A stretch of DNA of 51,198 nt from Bradyrhizobium sp. STM 3843 (GCF_000239815.1 NZ_CAFK01000006.1:1-51198), one strand, 5' to 3'; shown: positions 39,355 through 47,934, counted from the stretch's first letter. The notes: a model not told the origin generated them from the sequence alone. Numbers and translations are program-made.

Positions 39355-40569
39355 ATGGACCACACGGCGCTTCTCGACCGGATCGACGTCGCGGGATCTC
39401 TGGACCTGCTGTCGCGCATGGTCCAGCACAAGAGCTACTCCAGGACGGACGGCGAAAAGCAACTCGCGACCTTCATGGCCGAGCGGATGCGCGAGATCGG
39501 ACTAGAGGCCGAGCTGGCGCCGTTCGGCAGTGATGGCCGCGTCAACGCGGTCGGCCGCTGGAAGGGAACAGGTGGCGGCAAGAGCGTGCTGTTCAACGGC
39601 CATGTCGATACGAACCCCGTCACCGAGGGCTGGACGGTCGATCCCTGGGCCGGCAAGGTCGACGATCGCTTCATCTATGGCATCGGCGTGTCCAACATGA
39701 AGGCCGGTGATGCCGCCTATTTTTGCGCGGTCAAGACGCTGATCGACGCCGGCGTGAAGCTGAGGGGCGACGTTATCCTCACCTACGTTGTCGGAGAGCT
39801 GCAGGGCGGGGTCGGCACCTATTCGCTGGTCGAGCAGGGCCTGCGGGCAGATTACTTCATCAACTCCGAGCCGACCGATTTGAAGGCGATGACGATGCAC
39901 GCCGCCGCGTTCATGTTCATCATCGAGCTGGTCGGCAATACGCGCCATCTGTCGAAGCGCGAGGAGGCGGTCGATGCCATCGCCGCGGCCTGCGATCTCA
40001 TTCCGCGTCTCAACGCGATGAAGTTCTCAGGCGCTCGATCGCCCGCGCACGAGCAGATCAACCGTGTCCATGTCGGTGTCGTCCACGGCGCGTTGGGGCG
40101 CGAGTTGCACGAATGGCGCACGCCGCAGGTTGCTGACTTCGTCCGCATCAAAGGGTCGGGACGCTATGCGCCGGGGCAGACCGAGGCCGGCGCCATCGCC
40201 GACATCCGCCGTGAGCTCGATGCGCTTCAGGCGCGCTTTCGAGGGCTGAAGGCCGAGATCATGTCGGAGGATCGCGCCGGCGTGCCGACCATGCCGCCTT
40301 TCGAGGTGGCGCCAGAAAGCCCGATTGTGAAGGCGATCAACAATGCCTATCGCGCGGTGCGGGGCGAGGCCCAGCCGACCGGGCCGGTTGCGCCGAGCTG
40401 TTTCTATGGGACCGATGCCGGGCATCTTTATGCGTATGGTTGCATGGAAGGCATCGTCTGCGGCCCTGGAGGCCGGTACAACACGATGCCCGACGAGCGC
40501 GTCGACATTCCCGACTTCCTCGACATGATCCGCATCTACATATTGACGATTCTCGAGATCTGCGGCTGA
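39355..40569 (+). CDS. M20-like protein with a degenerate metal site, second copy in the operon
   Basis: A 404-residue M20/ArgE-like protein. The fold markers are present: FNGHVDTNPVTEGWTVDPWA (about residue 86, with His/Asp), NSEPTDLKAM (about 174, with Glu) and GPGGRYNTMPDERVDIPDF at the end. Three expected metal ligands are replaced: the bridging Asp in xDMKGG reads GIGVSNMKAGDAA (Asn), the Glu pair reads YVVGELQGGVGT (second Glu lost), and the C-terminal His reads YNTMPDE (Asn). The two-metal centre seems incomplete, so the protein may bind one or no metal, act differently, or be a non-catalytic partner. It is the last gene of the operon, 18 bases after the ATPase; ATG 39355 is used. Confidence 0.85.
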   Translation: MDHTALLDRIDVAGSLDLLSRMVQHKSYSRTDGEKQLATFMAERMREIGLEAELAPFGSDGRVNAVGRWKGTGGGKSVLFNGHVDTNPVTEGWTVDPWAGKVDDRFIYGIGVSNMKAGDAAYFCAVKTLIDAGVKLRGDVILTYVVGELQGGVGTYSLVEQGLRADYFINSEPTDLKAMTMHAAAFMFIIELVGNTRHLSKREEAVDAIAAACDLIPRLNAMKFSGARSPAHEQINRVHVGVVHGALGRELHEWRTPQVADFVRIKGSGRYAPGQTEAGAIADIRRELDALQARFRGLKAEIMSEDRAGVPTMPPFEVAPESPIVKAINNAYRAVRGEAQPTGPVAPSCFYGTDAGHLYAYGCMEGIVCGPGGRYNTMPDERVDIPDFLDMIRIYILTILEICG

Positions 40570-40703
40570 GCAGCTTGCTGGGACAGCGAGCAATCGACAC
40601 GCGAGATAGTCCCTCGACCGTCATCGCAGGAGCCGGCCGCTTCGTCGCGCTATCCTATTCGGGCTGAGCGCCGGCCGGGTTTGATGAGCCGCGGGCCGCT
40701 TGC

Positions 40704-42092
40704 TCAGCGGGCCTCGTCGCGCAGGTGATACCAGTGATAGAGCATGCGCTGGCCGATGCGGCGGAAGGGCGAGAACGGATGCGTTGGCAGCGCCGAAGTA
40801 AAGATCGGCAAGTCCTGGTTCTCGAACCTTTGACCCGCCAACATCTGAGCCATGCGGCGTCCGGCCTGCGCCGAATAGGATACGCCGTTCCCACCGAAGC
40901 CGAGCGCGTAGACCAGTTTTTGTGCAGGATCAGGCCGGAAGATGCGCGGCATCATGTCGTGGCTGACATCGACCCAGCCCCACCAGGAATATTCGATGGC
41001 GATGCCCTGCAGGGGTGGAAACTTGCGGTGCAGTCCGTCGATCAGAAGCTGCAGATGCCGGTCATGGGACGCATCGACGCCGGTGATGGCGCTGCGGCTG
41101 CCGATCTGCAGCCGGTTGTCCGGCAGCAGCCGATAGTAGAAACGCAGGGTGCGGGTGTCGGTGATGACCTCCCGAGTCTTGAAGCCGGTGGCATTTAGCT
41201 CGGCCTGCGTCAGTGGCCGCGTCACCAGCGAATTGGAGAGGATAGGCATGCAGCGGCCGGCGAGCAGGGACGTCAATCCGAGCGAAGTATAGGCGCCGGT
41301 GGCGATGCCGACGGCATCGGCCTTCACCACGCCGCCGGGTGTACGCAGGACGAAGGCACCGTCGCGGCGCTCGATCTCCAGCACCGGGCTTGCGGTGTGC
41401 ACACGCGCGCCGAGGTCGCGAGCCATTTTGAGATAACCGAAGGCAAGCTTGGCCGGATGCACGCCGGTGCCGAGCGGCTCGTGCACGGCGCCGACCGCTT
41501 CCGCCTCGTCGACAAAGTCGCGGCGCAGTTCCTCGCGCGACAGAACGCGGGAGGCGTAGCCGAATACATCGTTCAGCACCTTCGATTCGGCAGCAATCTT
41601 GTCGAGGTTGCGCTGGCGATGGGCGATATAGAGATGGCCGCCGCGCTGCGGCTCGCAGTCGATCGGGCTCGATTGGACCAGCTCTTCAAATGTCTCGAAG
41701 CCTTCCGTGACCTCCGCATGCATCCGACGCGCGACGTCGAGGCCCCAGCGCTTGATCCATTGCGACCGCGTCAGGCGCCCGGATGCGTTCTGGCCCTGGC
41801 CGCCATTGCGGGTGCTGCAGCCCCAGGCGACGCCGTTGGCTTCGAGGACCGTAGCCTTGATGCCGAATTCGCGCGCCAGGAAGATCGCGCAGGCAAGGCC
41901 CGTATAGCCGGAGCCGACGATCGCGACCTCGGTCGCCGTGCCGGCGGTGACGGGTCCGTCGCTCTCCGGCGGCGTACCCGCGGTCGCGATCCAGTAGGTC
42001 GGCGCGTATTGACGGTTGCGGCCGGGGCCGTCGGAGACCAGCGGATCGTAATGCGGATCATAGGGCGCGGGCGGCGCCGCGTGCATGTTCAT
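40704..42092 (-). CDS. FAD-dependent oxidoreductase, DAO family (PuuB-like)
   Basis: A 462-residue amine or amino-acid oxidase-type flavoprotein. The FAD-binding motif is VAIVGSGYTGLACAIFLARE with VLEANGVAWGCSTRNGGQGQ (residues about 56-103), the latter typical of gamma-glutamylputrescine and similar oxidases. A C-terminal GFGGNGVSYSAQAGRRMAQ segment (about 405) is the second FAD contact. The substrate is not identifiable; an N-terminal extension of about 50 residues is family-like. The ATG overlaps the TGA of the upstream NTF2-like gene (ATGA), so the two are translationally coupled. It converges with the M20-like gene, 134 bases away. Confidence 0.9.
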   Translation of the reverse strand: MNMHAAPPAPYDPHYDPLVSDGPGRNRQYAPTYWIATAGTPPESDGPVTAGTATEVAIVGSGYTGLACAIFLAREFGIKATVLEANGVAWGCSTRNGGQGQNASGRLTRSQWIKRWGLDVARRMHAEVTEGFETFEELVQSSPIDCEPQRGGHLYIAHRQRNLDKIAAESKVLNDVFGYASRVLSREELRRDFVDEAEAVGAVHEPLGTGVHPAKLAFGYLKMARDLGARVHTASPVLEIERRDGAFVLRTPGGVVKADAVGIATGAYTSLGLTSLLAGRCMPILSNSLVTRPLTQAELNATGFKTREVITDTRTLRFYYRLLPDNRLQIGSRSAITGVDASHDRHLQLLIDGLHRKFPPLQGIAIEYSWWGWVDVSHDMMPRIFRPDPAQKLVYALGFGGNGVSYSAQAGRRMAQMLAGQRFENQDLPIFTSALPTHPFSPFRRIGQRMLYHWYHLRDEAR

Positions 42093-42502
42093 CGCGGCGC
42101 GCCCGTGCTGGCGGCCGGCTGCGGCGGCCGGTCCTTGCGGAACGCGCTCTTGCTGCAGATCCTGTCGCCGCGGAATTCAAACAGGTCGCAACCCTGCACC
42201 TCGATGCGCTGTCCGTTCGCTGCTGTCGCGCGAAAGATCCATTCGGACAGGGCGCGGTCGCCGAACACCGCGTGGCGCGTGCACTCCCAACTGACATCCG
42301 GCATGCTGGTCCAGGTCGCCTCGAAGGTGCCGCGAACTTCGGAGGCGCCGGCGAGACGGCGGCCGCAGATATCGGGGCCGGCGGCAGCATCGAACACGAT
42401 GTCGTCGGTCATGCAGGCCATGACGCCCGTGCCATCATGCCGGTTGAAGGCAGAGAACAGAGAGTTGAGAAGGTTGCGCCTGACGGTGTCGAGATCGGCC
42501 AT
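42089..42502 (-). CDS. Nuclear transport factor 2-like (SnoaL-type) protein
   Basis: A 137-residue NTF2-like protein, a cone-shaped fold found in many isomerases, dehydratases and ligand-binding proteins. It begins MADLDTVRRNLLNSLFSAFN and contains RHDGTGVMACMTDDIVFDAA (about residue 21), TWTSMPDVSWECTRHAVFGD, SEWIFRATAANGQRIEVQG and CDLFEFRGDRICSKSAFR, which match the strand pattern of the SnoaL-like domain. No signal peptide is seen. It is upstream of the FAD oxidase gene with a four-base overlap, so it probably handles the same substrate; the exact role is not known. Confidence 0.85.
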   Translation of the reverse strand: MADLDTVRRNLLNSLFSAFNRHDGTGVMACMTDDIVFDAAAGPDICGRRLAGASEVRGTFEATWTSMPDVSWECTRHAVFGDRALSEWIFRATAANGQRIEVQGCDLFEFRGDRICSKSAFRKDRPPQPAASTGAPR

Positions 42503-42715
42503 GTCGCTGTCCTCCGCCGTCCGCGCGGCTTTTGCAGTTCATGCCCGTGTGCCAGCGATTGGACGCCAGCCCTAGAACCAGACCGGTTGGCATCTTGCGG
42601 CCAGAACTGGCATGGTAGGCGAGGGGCCGCTGGCTCTTTTCCGATATGGCCTGGCCTGCAGATTGCGGCGGATGATCCAGCCCGGCGCCACGCATTTCCG
42701 CGCGACGACTTGACG

Positions 42716-43510
42716 ATGACCATGCAGGACATGGCCGTCGCGATCTGCGATATCGCCGTCACCGCGCTGCCGACGCCCGTCGTGATGCTGGGCGCGGCGA
42801 TGTCGATCCTCGCCGCGGCCCTGGTGCGCGGCTTTACCGGCTTTGGCTTTGCCCTGACAGCGGTGCCGCTGCTCGGCCTGTTCCTTACGCCGTTGCAGGC
42901 AGTTCCGATCGCCGTGACCCTGCAGCTTCTGATCGGAGTGACCGACTTTCGTCGCGCCTCGCGGGACAGCGATTGGCCGTCATTGCGCTGGCTGATCGTC
43001 GGCGGCGTCGCCGGCTCGCCGGTCGGCGCGCTGGTGCTGAGCGTGGTCTCGGCGCCGGTGGCGCGCGTGCTGATCGCGGGGATCACGATCGGTGCCGTGG
43101 TCGTGCTCAATGCCGGGTTTCGCCTGGCAGCCGTGCCCTCGCGGGGCAGCACCGCGCTGGTCGGTCTGGCGGCAGGGCTCTTCAACGGGCTCGCTGCCAT
43201 GCCGGGGCCGCCGGTGATCGTCTACTATACGGCGGGACCGTTCAGCCGGATCGCGGCACGTGCCTCGATGATGGTGTTCTTTCTCGTCTCGTCGATCGCC
43301 GCCTTGGTGAGCGTGGCGATGCTCGGCCTCATGGACTTGCACGCGGTGGTGCTGACCGTGCTTGGCATTCCGATCATGCTGGTCGGGACCTGGCTCGGCG
43401 ACATCGGCTTCCAGCGCGGCAGCGACACGCTGCACCGGCGCGTCTCGATCGTGAGCCTTGCCGTGGTCGCGCTCGGCAGCGCGATCAGGGGATTGAGTGA
43501 TTTATTGTAG
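42716..43510 (+). CDS. Sulfite exporter TauE/SafE family membrane protein
   Basis: A 264-residue membrane protein of the TauE/SafE (DUF81) family, with about seven to eight membrane segments and the hallmarks LAAALVRGFTGFGFALTAVP (about residue 30) and GLAAGLFNGLAAMPGPPVIV (about 152). Family members export sulfite, sulfoacetate or related anions, or carry other small organic acids; the substrate is not known. The start is uncertain: ATG 42716 is the first reasonable choice, with ATG 42722 or 42731 possible, and there is no strong Shine-Dalgarno. It faces the NTF2-like gene divergently and converges with MocR, only eight bases apart. Confidence 0.87.
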   Translation: MTMQDMAVAICDIAVTALPTPVVMLGAAMSILAAALVRGFTGFGFALTAVPLLGLFLTPLQAVPIAVTLQLLIGVTDFRRASRDSDWPSLRWLIVGGVAGSPVGALVLSVVSAPVARVLIAGITIGAVVVLNAGFRLAAVPSRGSTALVGLAAGLFNGLAAMPGPPVIVYYTAGPFSRIAARASMMVFFLVSSIAALVSVAMLGLMDLHAVVLTVLGIPIMLVGTWLGDIGFQRGSDTLHRRVSIVSLAVVALGSAIRGLSDLL

Positions 43511-43518
43511 TCACGCCG

Positions 43519-45051
43519 TCATCGTCGCGCGAACACCTCGCCGAGCTTGGTGACCCCGGGCGCGATGCGGTCGGTGCGGATCGATGAGAAGCCGAGACGG
43601 AAGCAGTGCCGCGTGGCATCGGGATTGATCGAGAACACGTCGCCAGGTTCGATCACGACGCCCTCGGCGCGTGCGGCCTCTGATAGGCGCCTGGTATCGG
43701 TGCCGTCGGGGCAGCTGATCCAGTAGCTGGTGCTGCCGGCGCCGCGCTGCCAGCGGCAATCAGGCAAGGCACGCGGCAGCAGCTCGTCGAGCAATCTGGC
43801 GCGCTCCAACAGCACGCGGCCGACCTGCTGCAGATGCGAGCGGTAGTGGCCGAGCCCGATGAACAGTGCGGCGACGCGCTGATTGTTCAGCGGCGGATGG
43901 CGCAGCATCAGCCGGCGCAGCGCGCGCAACTCGCGGATCACTGGTGCCGGCGCCACGACGTAGCCGAGCCGAAGTCCCGGCGCGAGCGCCTTGGACAGGC
44001 TGCCGACATAGAGCACGCGCTGGTCGCGATCGAGGCTCATCAGCGGCGGCAGCTCATTCCCCTCGGGGATCAGGTCGCTCTCGTAATCATCTTCGACCAG
44101 CACGATATCCCGCGTCTTCGCGATATCGAGTATCTCCTCGCGGCGGGCGCGCGACATCGCCGCCGTCGTCGGGCATTGATGGCTTGCAGTAACATAGGCC
44201 AGCGTGCAGCGCGCAAAGGCATCATCCGGCAGCACGCCCTCGCCATCGACCCGCAACGGCGTGACATTCGGTGTCAGCAGGCCAAAAATGTTGCGCGCAT
44301 CCGGATAGCCCGGATCTTCCATGCCGACGAGCGTGTCGCCCCGCACGAACAGTTTTGCGATCAGGTAGAGCGCGTGCTGTGCGCCGATCGTGAGCATGAT
44401 CTCATCGGCGCGGGCGCGAATGCCGCGTCGCGGCAGAACTTGGCGCTGCAGCTGCTCAATAAGCGCCGGATCGTCGCCGTCGATCATGTCGCGTGCCCAG
44501 TTATTGATTTCGGGCACGCTGAGGGCCGCGCGGGCGCTTTCGCGCCAATTGTTGGTCGGAAACAAACTCGGGTCGAACTGACCGAAGATAAACGGATAAG
44601 GATAGGCTTGCCAGTCGAGCGGCTTGACGATGTTGCGGAAGGTCGACGGGCGCAACGCGAAGCGCTCGGTCCAGCGCCGGCTGTCGACTTCGCTGGCGGC
44701 CGGCTCTTGGGCGGCGCCGATCTGCTTGGGCAGGCCAGTTACGAAATAGCCGCTGCGTTCGCGCGACACCAGGAAGTTCTGGTCGACGAGTTGCTCATAG
44801 GCAATGACGATGGTGTTGCGCGATACCTTCAGCAGTGCTGCCAAATCGCGGCTCGAGGGCATGCGTACACCGAGCGGCAGGCGACCGTCCTCGATCGCCG
44901 ATACGATCATCTGGCGAATCTGCAGTTGCAAGAAGCTGCCGCCGCGGTCCAGACCCCGGAACAGCGATCCCCAGAATAGGAAATCGTTGAGCGGCACAGC
45001 GGAGGGCTGTCCAGCCGCTTCGGATCGACGCAGGGGAGCAAATTTTCCCAT
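43519..45051 (-). CDS. MocR-like (PLP-dependent, GntR/aminotransferase) transcriptional regulator
   Basis: A 510-residue regulator. Residues about 35-115 form a GntR-type helix-turn-helix (SSRDLAALLKVSRNTIVIAY, then EQLVDQNFLVSRERSGYFV) and residues about 160-505 an aminotransferase type I fold. The lysine that would bind PLP is in YVGSLSKALAPGLRLGYVV (about residue 360). Other active-site stretches are EDPGYPDARNIF and LVEDDYESDLIPEG (about 334). MocR/GabR-type proteins sense amino acids or amines. ATG 45051 is chosen as the family N-terminus; a much longer open frame upstream lacks similarity. It is divergent from the amidohydrolase operon and is its likely regulator. Confidence 0.92.
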   Translation of the reverse strand: MGKFAPLRRSEAAGQPSAVPLNDFLFWGSLFRGLDRGGSFLQLQIRQMIVSAIEDGRLPLGVRMPSSRDLAALLKVSRNTIVIAYEQLVDQNFLVSRERSGYFVTGLPKQIGAAQEPAASEVDSRRWTERFALRPSTFRNIVKPLDWQAYPYPFIFGQFDPSLFPTNNWRESARAALSVPEINNWARDMIDGDDPALIEQLQRQVLPRRGIRARADEIMLTIGAQHALYLIAKLFVRGDTLVGMEDPGYPDARNIFGLLTPNVTPLRVDGEGVLPDDAFARCTLAYVTASHQCPTTAAMSRARREEILDIAKTRDIVLVEDDYESDLIPEGNELPPLMSLDRDQRVLYVGSLSKALAPGLRLGYVVAPAPVIRELRALRRLMLRHPPLNNQRVAALFIGLGHYRSHLQQVGRVLLERARLLDELLPRALPDCRWQRGAGSTSYWISCPDGTDTRRLSEAARAEGVVIEPGDVFSINPDATRHCFRLGFSSIRTDRIAPGVTKLGEVFARR

Positions 45052-45225
45052 CGAGAACCTGAACTGGTAAAACTGATCTGTCAGAAAAACTAAGCAAAAA
45101 CTGCGCCATAGCAGCCGCAGAGAGGGACCCGACGCATGGGCTGGCTCCATTTGTGCATGGCATCTGGCGCTGGTGCGGCCAAGCCCTTCACCGCAGGCTC
45201 TTGACCAGGCGCATGGGAGTTCGTG

Positions 45226-46881
45226 GTGATCGAGGATACCGTCGTTTATTCGGCTCGCAAGATCATAACGATGAATCCGTCGCGCCCCCACGCGACGCAC
45301 GTTGCAGTTCGCGACGGCCGTATCGTCGCGGTCGGCGGCGAGGCCGAAATCACGCAATTTGCGACTGACGGCAAGATCGACGATCGTTTCCGCGACAAAG
45401 TGCTGTTGCCCGGCTTCGTCGAAGGCCATGCTCACATCATGGAGGGTGTGGTCTGGACGATGCCGTATGTCGGCGCTGGCGATCGCCACTCACCCGTAGG
45501 CAGGCTGGTTCCGGGTGTCCGTGACCTGGACGCGATCGTGGCGCGGCTGCGCGACGCCGAAGTCGCAATGACCGATCCGGACGCGCCGCTATTCGCCTGG
45601 GGCTTCGATCCCCTGCATATCGACGGCCAGAAGCTGACTCGTAAAGATCTCGACCGCGTCTCGACGACGCGCCCGGTGATGGTGATCCATGCCAGCTTCC
45701 ACATCAGCAACGTCAACACCTTCGTGCTGGAGCGCACGCAGCTGCTGCGGGCCACCGACATTACCGGCGTTGTCGCCGGTGCTGATGGCCTCGCCTCCGG
45801 CGAGCTGCAGGGCGTTGCAGCGCGGTTACGCGCATTCCGGGCGCTCGGCGGCAATCCGTTGTCGGAAAAGCTGACCGCTGCCGACGTGCAGCGCTATGCG
45901 CAATCGGCTTGTATCCAGGGCGTCACCACCACCACCGACTTGCACGCTGATCTCGTAGACAACACCGTCGAGCTCTATCAGCGGACGACGCAGGAGCCGG
46001 ACTTCGGCATCCGCCTTGTCCCTGCGCTTGGTGGCCTGTTCCATGCGCCGGAGCAGGCAATCGAGAAGCTCGAGGTCCTGCGCGACCAAACCGAAGCCAA
46101 CGACAAGCTCCACTACGGCATCGTCAAGCTCGTCATCGACGGTTCAATTCAGGGCTTCACCGCGAGGCTGCGCTGGCCGGGCTATCACAACGGCGCGCCG
46201 AATGGGCTCTGGTATATTGCGCCGGGGGAACTGCCGCGTCTGGTCGCGGCCTATCACAAAGCAGGCTTCCAGCTGCACATTCATACCAATGGGGATGAAG
46301 CGACCGAGGTCGCGCTCGATGCCCTGGAGGCGGCGCTCACGGAGGCGCCACGTCCCGATCATCGCCACACACTGCAGCACTGCCAGATGGCCGATGCGGC
46401 GCTATTCCGGCGCATGAAGGCGCTCGGGGTCTGCGTCAATCTGTTCGCGAACCATCTCTATTACTGGGGCGATTCCCACTACGAGCTGACAATGGGGCCG
46501 GAGCGTGCCGGGCGGCTCGACGCCACCGGAACTGCGCAACGCATTGGCGTGCCGTTCTCGATCCATTCGGACGCGCCGGTGACGCCGCTCTCGCCGCTGT
46601 TCACGGCCTGGTGCGCGGTCAACCGCACGTCGTCCTCCGGCCGCAAGCTCGGCGCCGAGACCGAGGCTCTGACGGTCGCGCAGGCGCTGGCCGCGATCAC
46701 GATCGGGGCCGCCTACACATTGAAGCTCGATCATCTGGTCGGCAGCATCGAATCCGGCAAGCTTGCCGATTTCGCCGTGCTCGACGATGATCCGCTCACG
46801 GTCGCGCCCGACAAGCTCAAGGACATTCCAGTCTGGGGCACCGTGACCGGCGGGATCGTTAAGGAGGCTCCGCGCGCATGA
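45226..46881 (+). CDS. YtcJ-type metal-dependent amidohydrolase (amidohydrolase 3 family)
   Basis: A 551-residue cytosolic hydrolase. It starts with the typical VIEDTVVYSARKIITMN strand, and the metal motif LLPGFVEGHAHIMEGVVWT (about residues 63-81) holds the HxH pair. Later motifs are KLVIDGSIQGFTARLRW (about 301), LHIHTNGDEATEVALDALEA (about 346), HTLQHCQMADAAL and PFSIHSDAPVTPLSPL (about 443), which supply the remaining ligands. Such proteins hydrolyse amides, ureides, lactams or formamides. Two GTG codons are adjacent; GGGAG at 45215-45219 fits the second (45226) better. The 3' end overlaps the CobW-type gene by the ATGA arrangement. An importer follows. Confidence 0.9.
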   Translation: MIEDTVVYSARKIITMNPSRPHATHVAVRDGRIVAVGGEAEITQFATDGKIDDRFRDKVLLPGFVEGHAHIMEGVVWTMPYVGAGDRHSPVGRLVPGVRDLDAIVARLRDAEVAMTDPDAPLFAWGFDPLHIDGQKLTRKDLDRVSTTRPVMVIHASFHISNVNTFVLERTQLLRATDITGVVAGADGLASGELQGVAARLRAFRALGGNPLSEKLTAADVQRYAQSACIQGVTTTTDLHADLVDNTVELYQRTTQEPDFGIRLVPALGGLFHAPEQAIEKLEVLRDQTEANDKLHYGIVKLVIDGSIQGFTARLRWPGYHNGAPNGLWYIAPGELPRLVAAYHKAGFQLHIHTNGDEATEVALDALEAALTEAPRPDHRHTLQHCQMADAALFRRMKALGVCVNLFANHLYYWGDSHYELTMGPERAGRLDATGTAQRIGVPFSIHSDAPVTPLSPLFTAWCAVNRTSSSGRKLGAETEALTVAQALAAITIGAAYTLKLDHLVGSIESGKLADFAVLDDDPLTVAPDKLKDIPVWGTVTGGIVKEAPRA

Positions 46882-47843
46882 TGGCGGCCGCGCCCATCCC
46901 CAATCCTGTTCCGATGACGGTGATCGGCGGCTTCCTCGGCGCCGGCAAGACCACGTTTCTCAATCGTCTGCTGGCCGAAAGCACTGAGCGCTGCGCGGTG
47001 CTGGTGAACGATTTCGGCGAGATCAATGTCGATGCCGCGCTGATCGAGAGCCATGACGGCACCACGATGTCGCTCGCCAATGGCTGCGTCTGCTGCAGTA
47101 CGGGCACCGGCTTCCTCGATGTGCTGGCACGGCTGCTCGACGATCTCGACCGCTTCGATCGCGTCGTCATCGAGGCCAGTGGTGTCGGAGACCCCTGGCG
47201 CATCGCCGAGATCGCCCTGGTGGAGCCGGCGCTGCGGCTCGATGGCGTCATCACGCTGGTCGATGCGAGCCACATCGCAATGCTGATCGACGACGTCAAG
47301 GTGGGCGACACTGTGCGCCAGCAACTCGCCAAATGCGACGTCGCGCTGCTCAGCAAGAGCGATCTGGTCGACGCCGCGCAACTGGATATTGCCCGTCGCG
47401 CTGTGCGAGCTGTGCGTGCGGATATGGCGATCGCGGTGCTGTCGGGCGACGCGCTGCTGGATCTGACGTCATTCGGACGCAAGCAGGTGTCGCGCTTCCG
47501 GGCCGAGGATGTCATCGAGCAGGCCGACCACGAAGCCGGCTTCAGGCGCTGGACCTACCGGCGCGAGGGTTGCTTCAACCGCGAACGTCTCATTGCTGCT
47601 GTCAAACAGCTGCCGCCGCAATTGCTGCGTCTCAAGGGCACTTGCCGCGTCGCCGGCGACGCCAGCCCGCAGCTTTTCCAGATGGTGGCGCAGGCCTGGT
47701 CCTTGACGCCAGCCAGCCGGGAGGGCGTACAATTCCCCGACGCAATCATGCTGGTCGGCGTGGGCACGTCCGATCTGCCTGATCATCGCGAGCTTGACGC
47801 TGTTCTCGATTCCGCGCTCGCCGCTGTCTCGGTGGCGTCATGA
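46878..47843 (+). CDS. COG0523/CobW-type G3E GTPase (candidate metal chaperone)
   Basis: A 321-residue GTPase of the COG0523/CobW family. The P-loop is IGGFLGAGKTTFLNRLLAES (about residues 16-35), the metal-binding CxCC motif is LANGCVCCSTGTGF (about 68), the Walker B-like region is VVIEASGVGDPW and the guanine-recognition motif is SKSD (in ALLSKSDLVD), a variant of NKxD. The C-terminal CobW domain starts around GFRRWTYRREGCFNRERLI. Family members insert or deliver zinc or other metals to client enzymes. Being coupled to the preceding amidohydrolase (ATGA overlap) makes that enzyme the natural client, by inference. Confidence 0.9.
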   Translation: MMAAAPIPNPVPMTVIGGFLGAGKTTFLNRLLAESTERCAVLVNDFGEINVDAALIESHDGTTMSLANGCVCCSTGTGFLDVLARLLDDLDRFDRVVIEASGVGDPWRIAEIALVEPALRLDGVITLVDASHIAMLIDDVKVGDTVRQQLAKCDVALLSKSDLVDAAQLDIARRAVRAVRADMAIAVLSGDALLDLTSFGRKQVSRFRAEDVIEQADHEAGFRRWTYRREGCFNRERLIAAVKQLPPQLLRLKGTCRVAGDASPQLFQMVAQAWSLTPASREGVQFPDAIMLVGVGTSDLPDHRELDAVLDSALAAVSVAS

Positions 47844-47872
47844 GGGCAGGGCGCATGCAATGCCGATCATGT

Positions 47873-47901
47873 TGTTTCAGTCCCACTATGTTTCAGTCCC
47901 A
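47873..47901 (+). repeat. Tandem 13-base direct repeat upstream of the substrate-binding protein gene
   Basis: TGTTTCAGTCCCA occurs at 47873-47885 and 47889-47901, separated by three bases, in the gap between the CobW-type GTPase and the receptor gene, 34 bases before the start ATG. It could be a duplicated regulator half-site or a slippage duplication. No -35/-10 pair was identified with confidence. Confidence 0.6.
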
Positions 47902-47934
47902 TTGCCGGTCATCGACAGAAAGCGGGGTAGAGCC

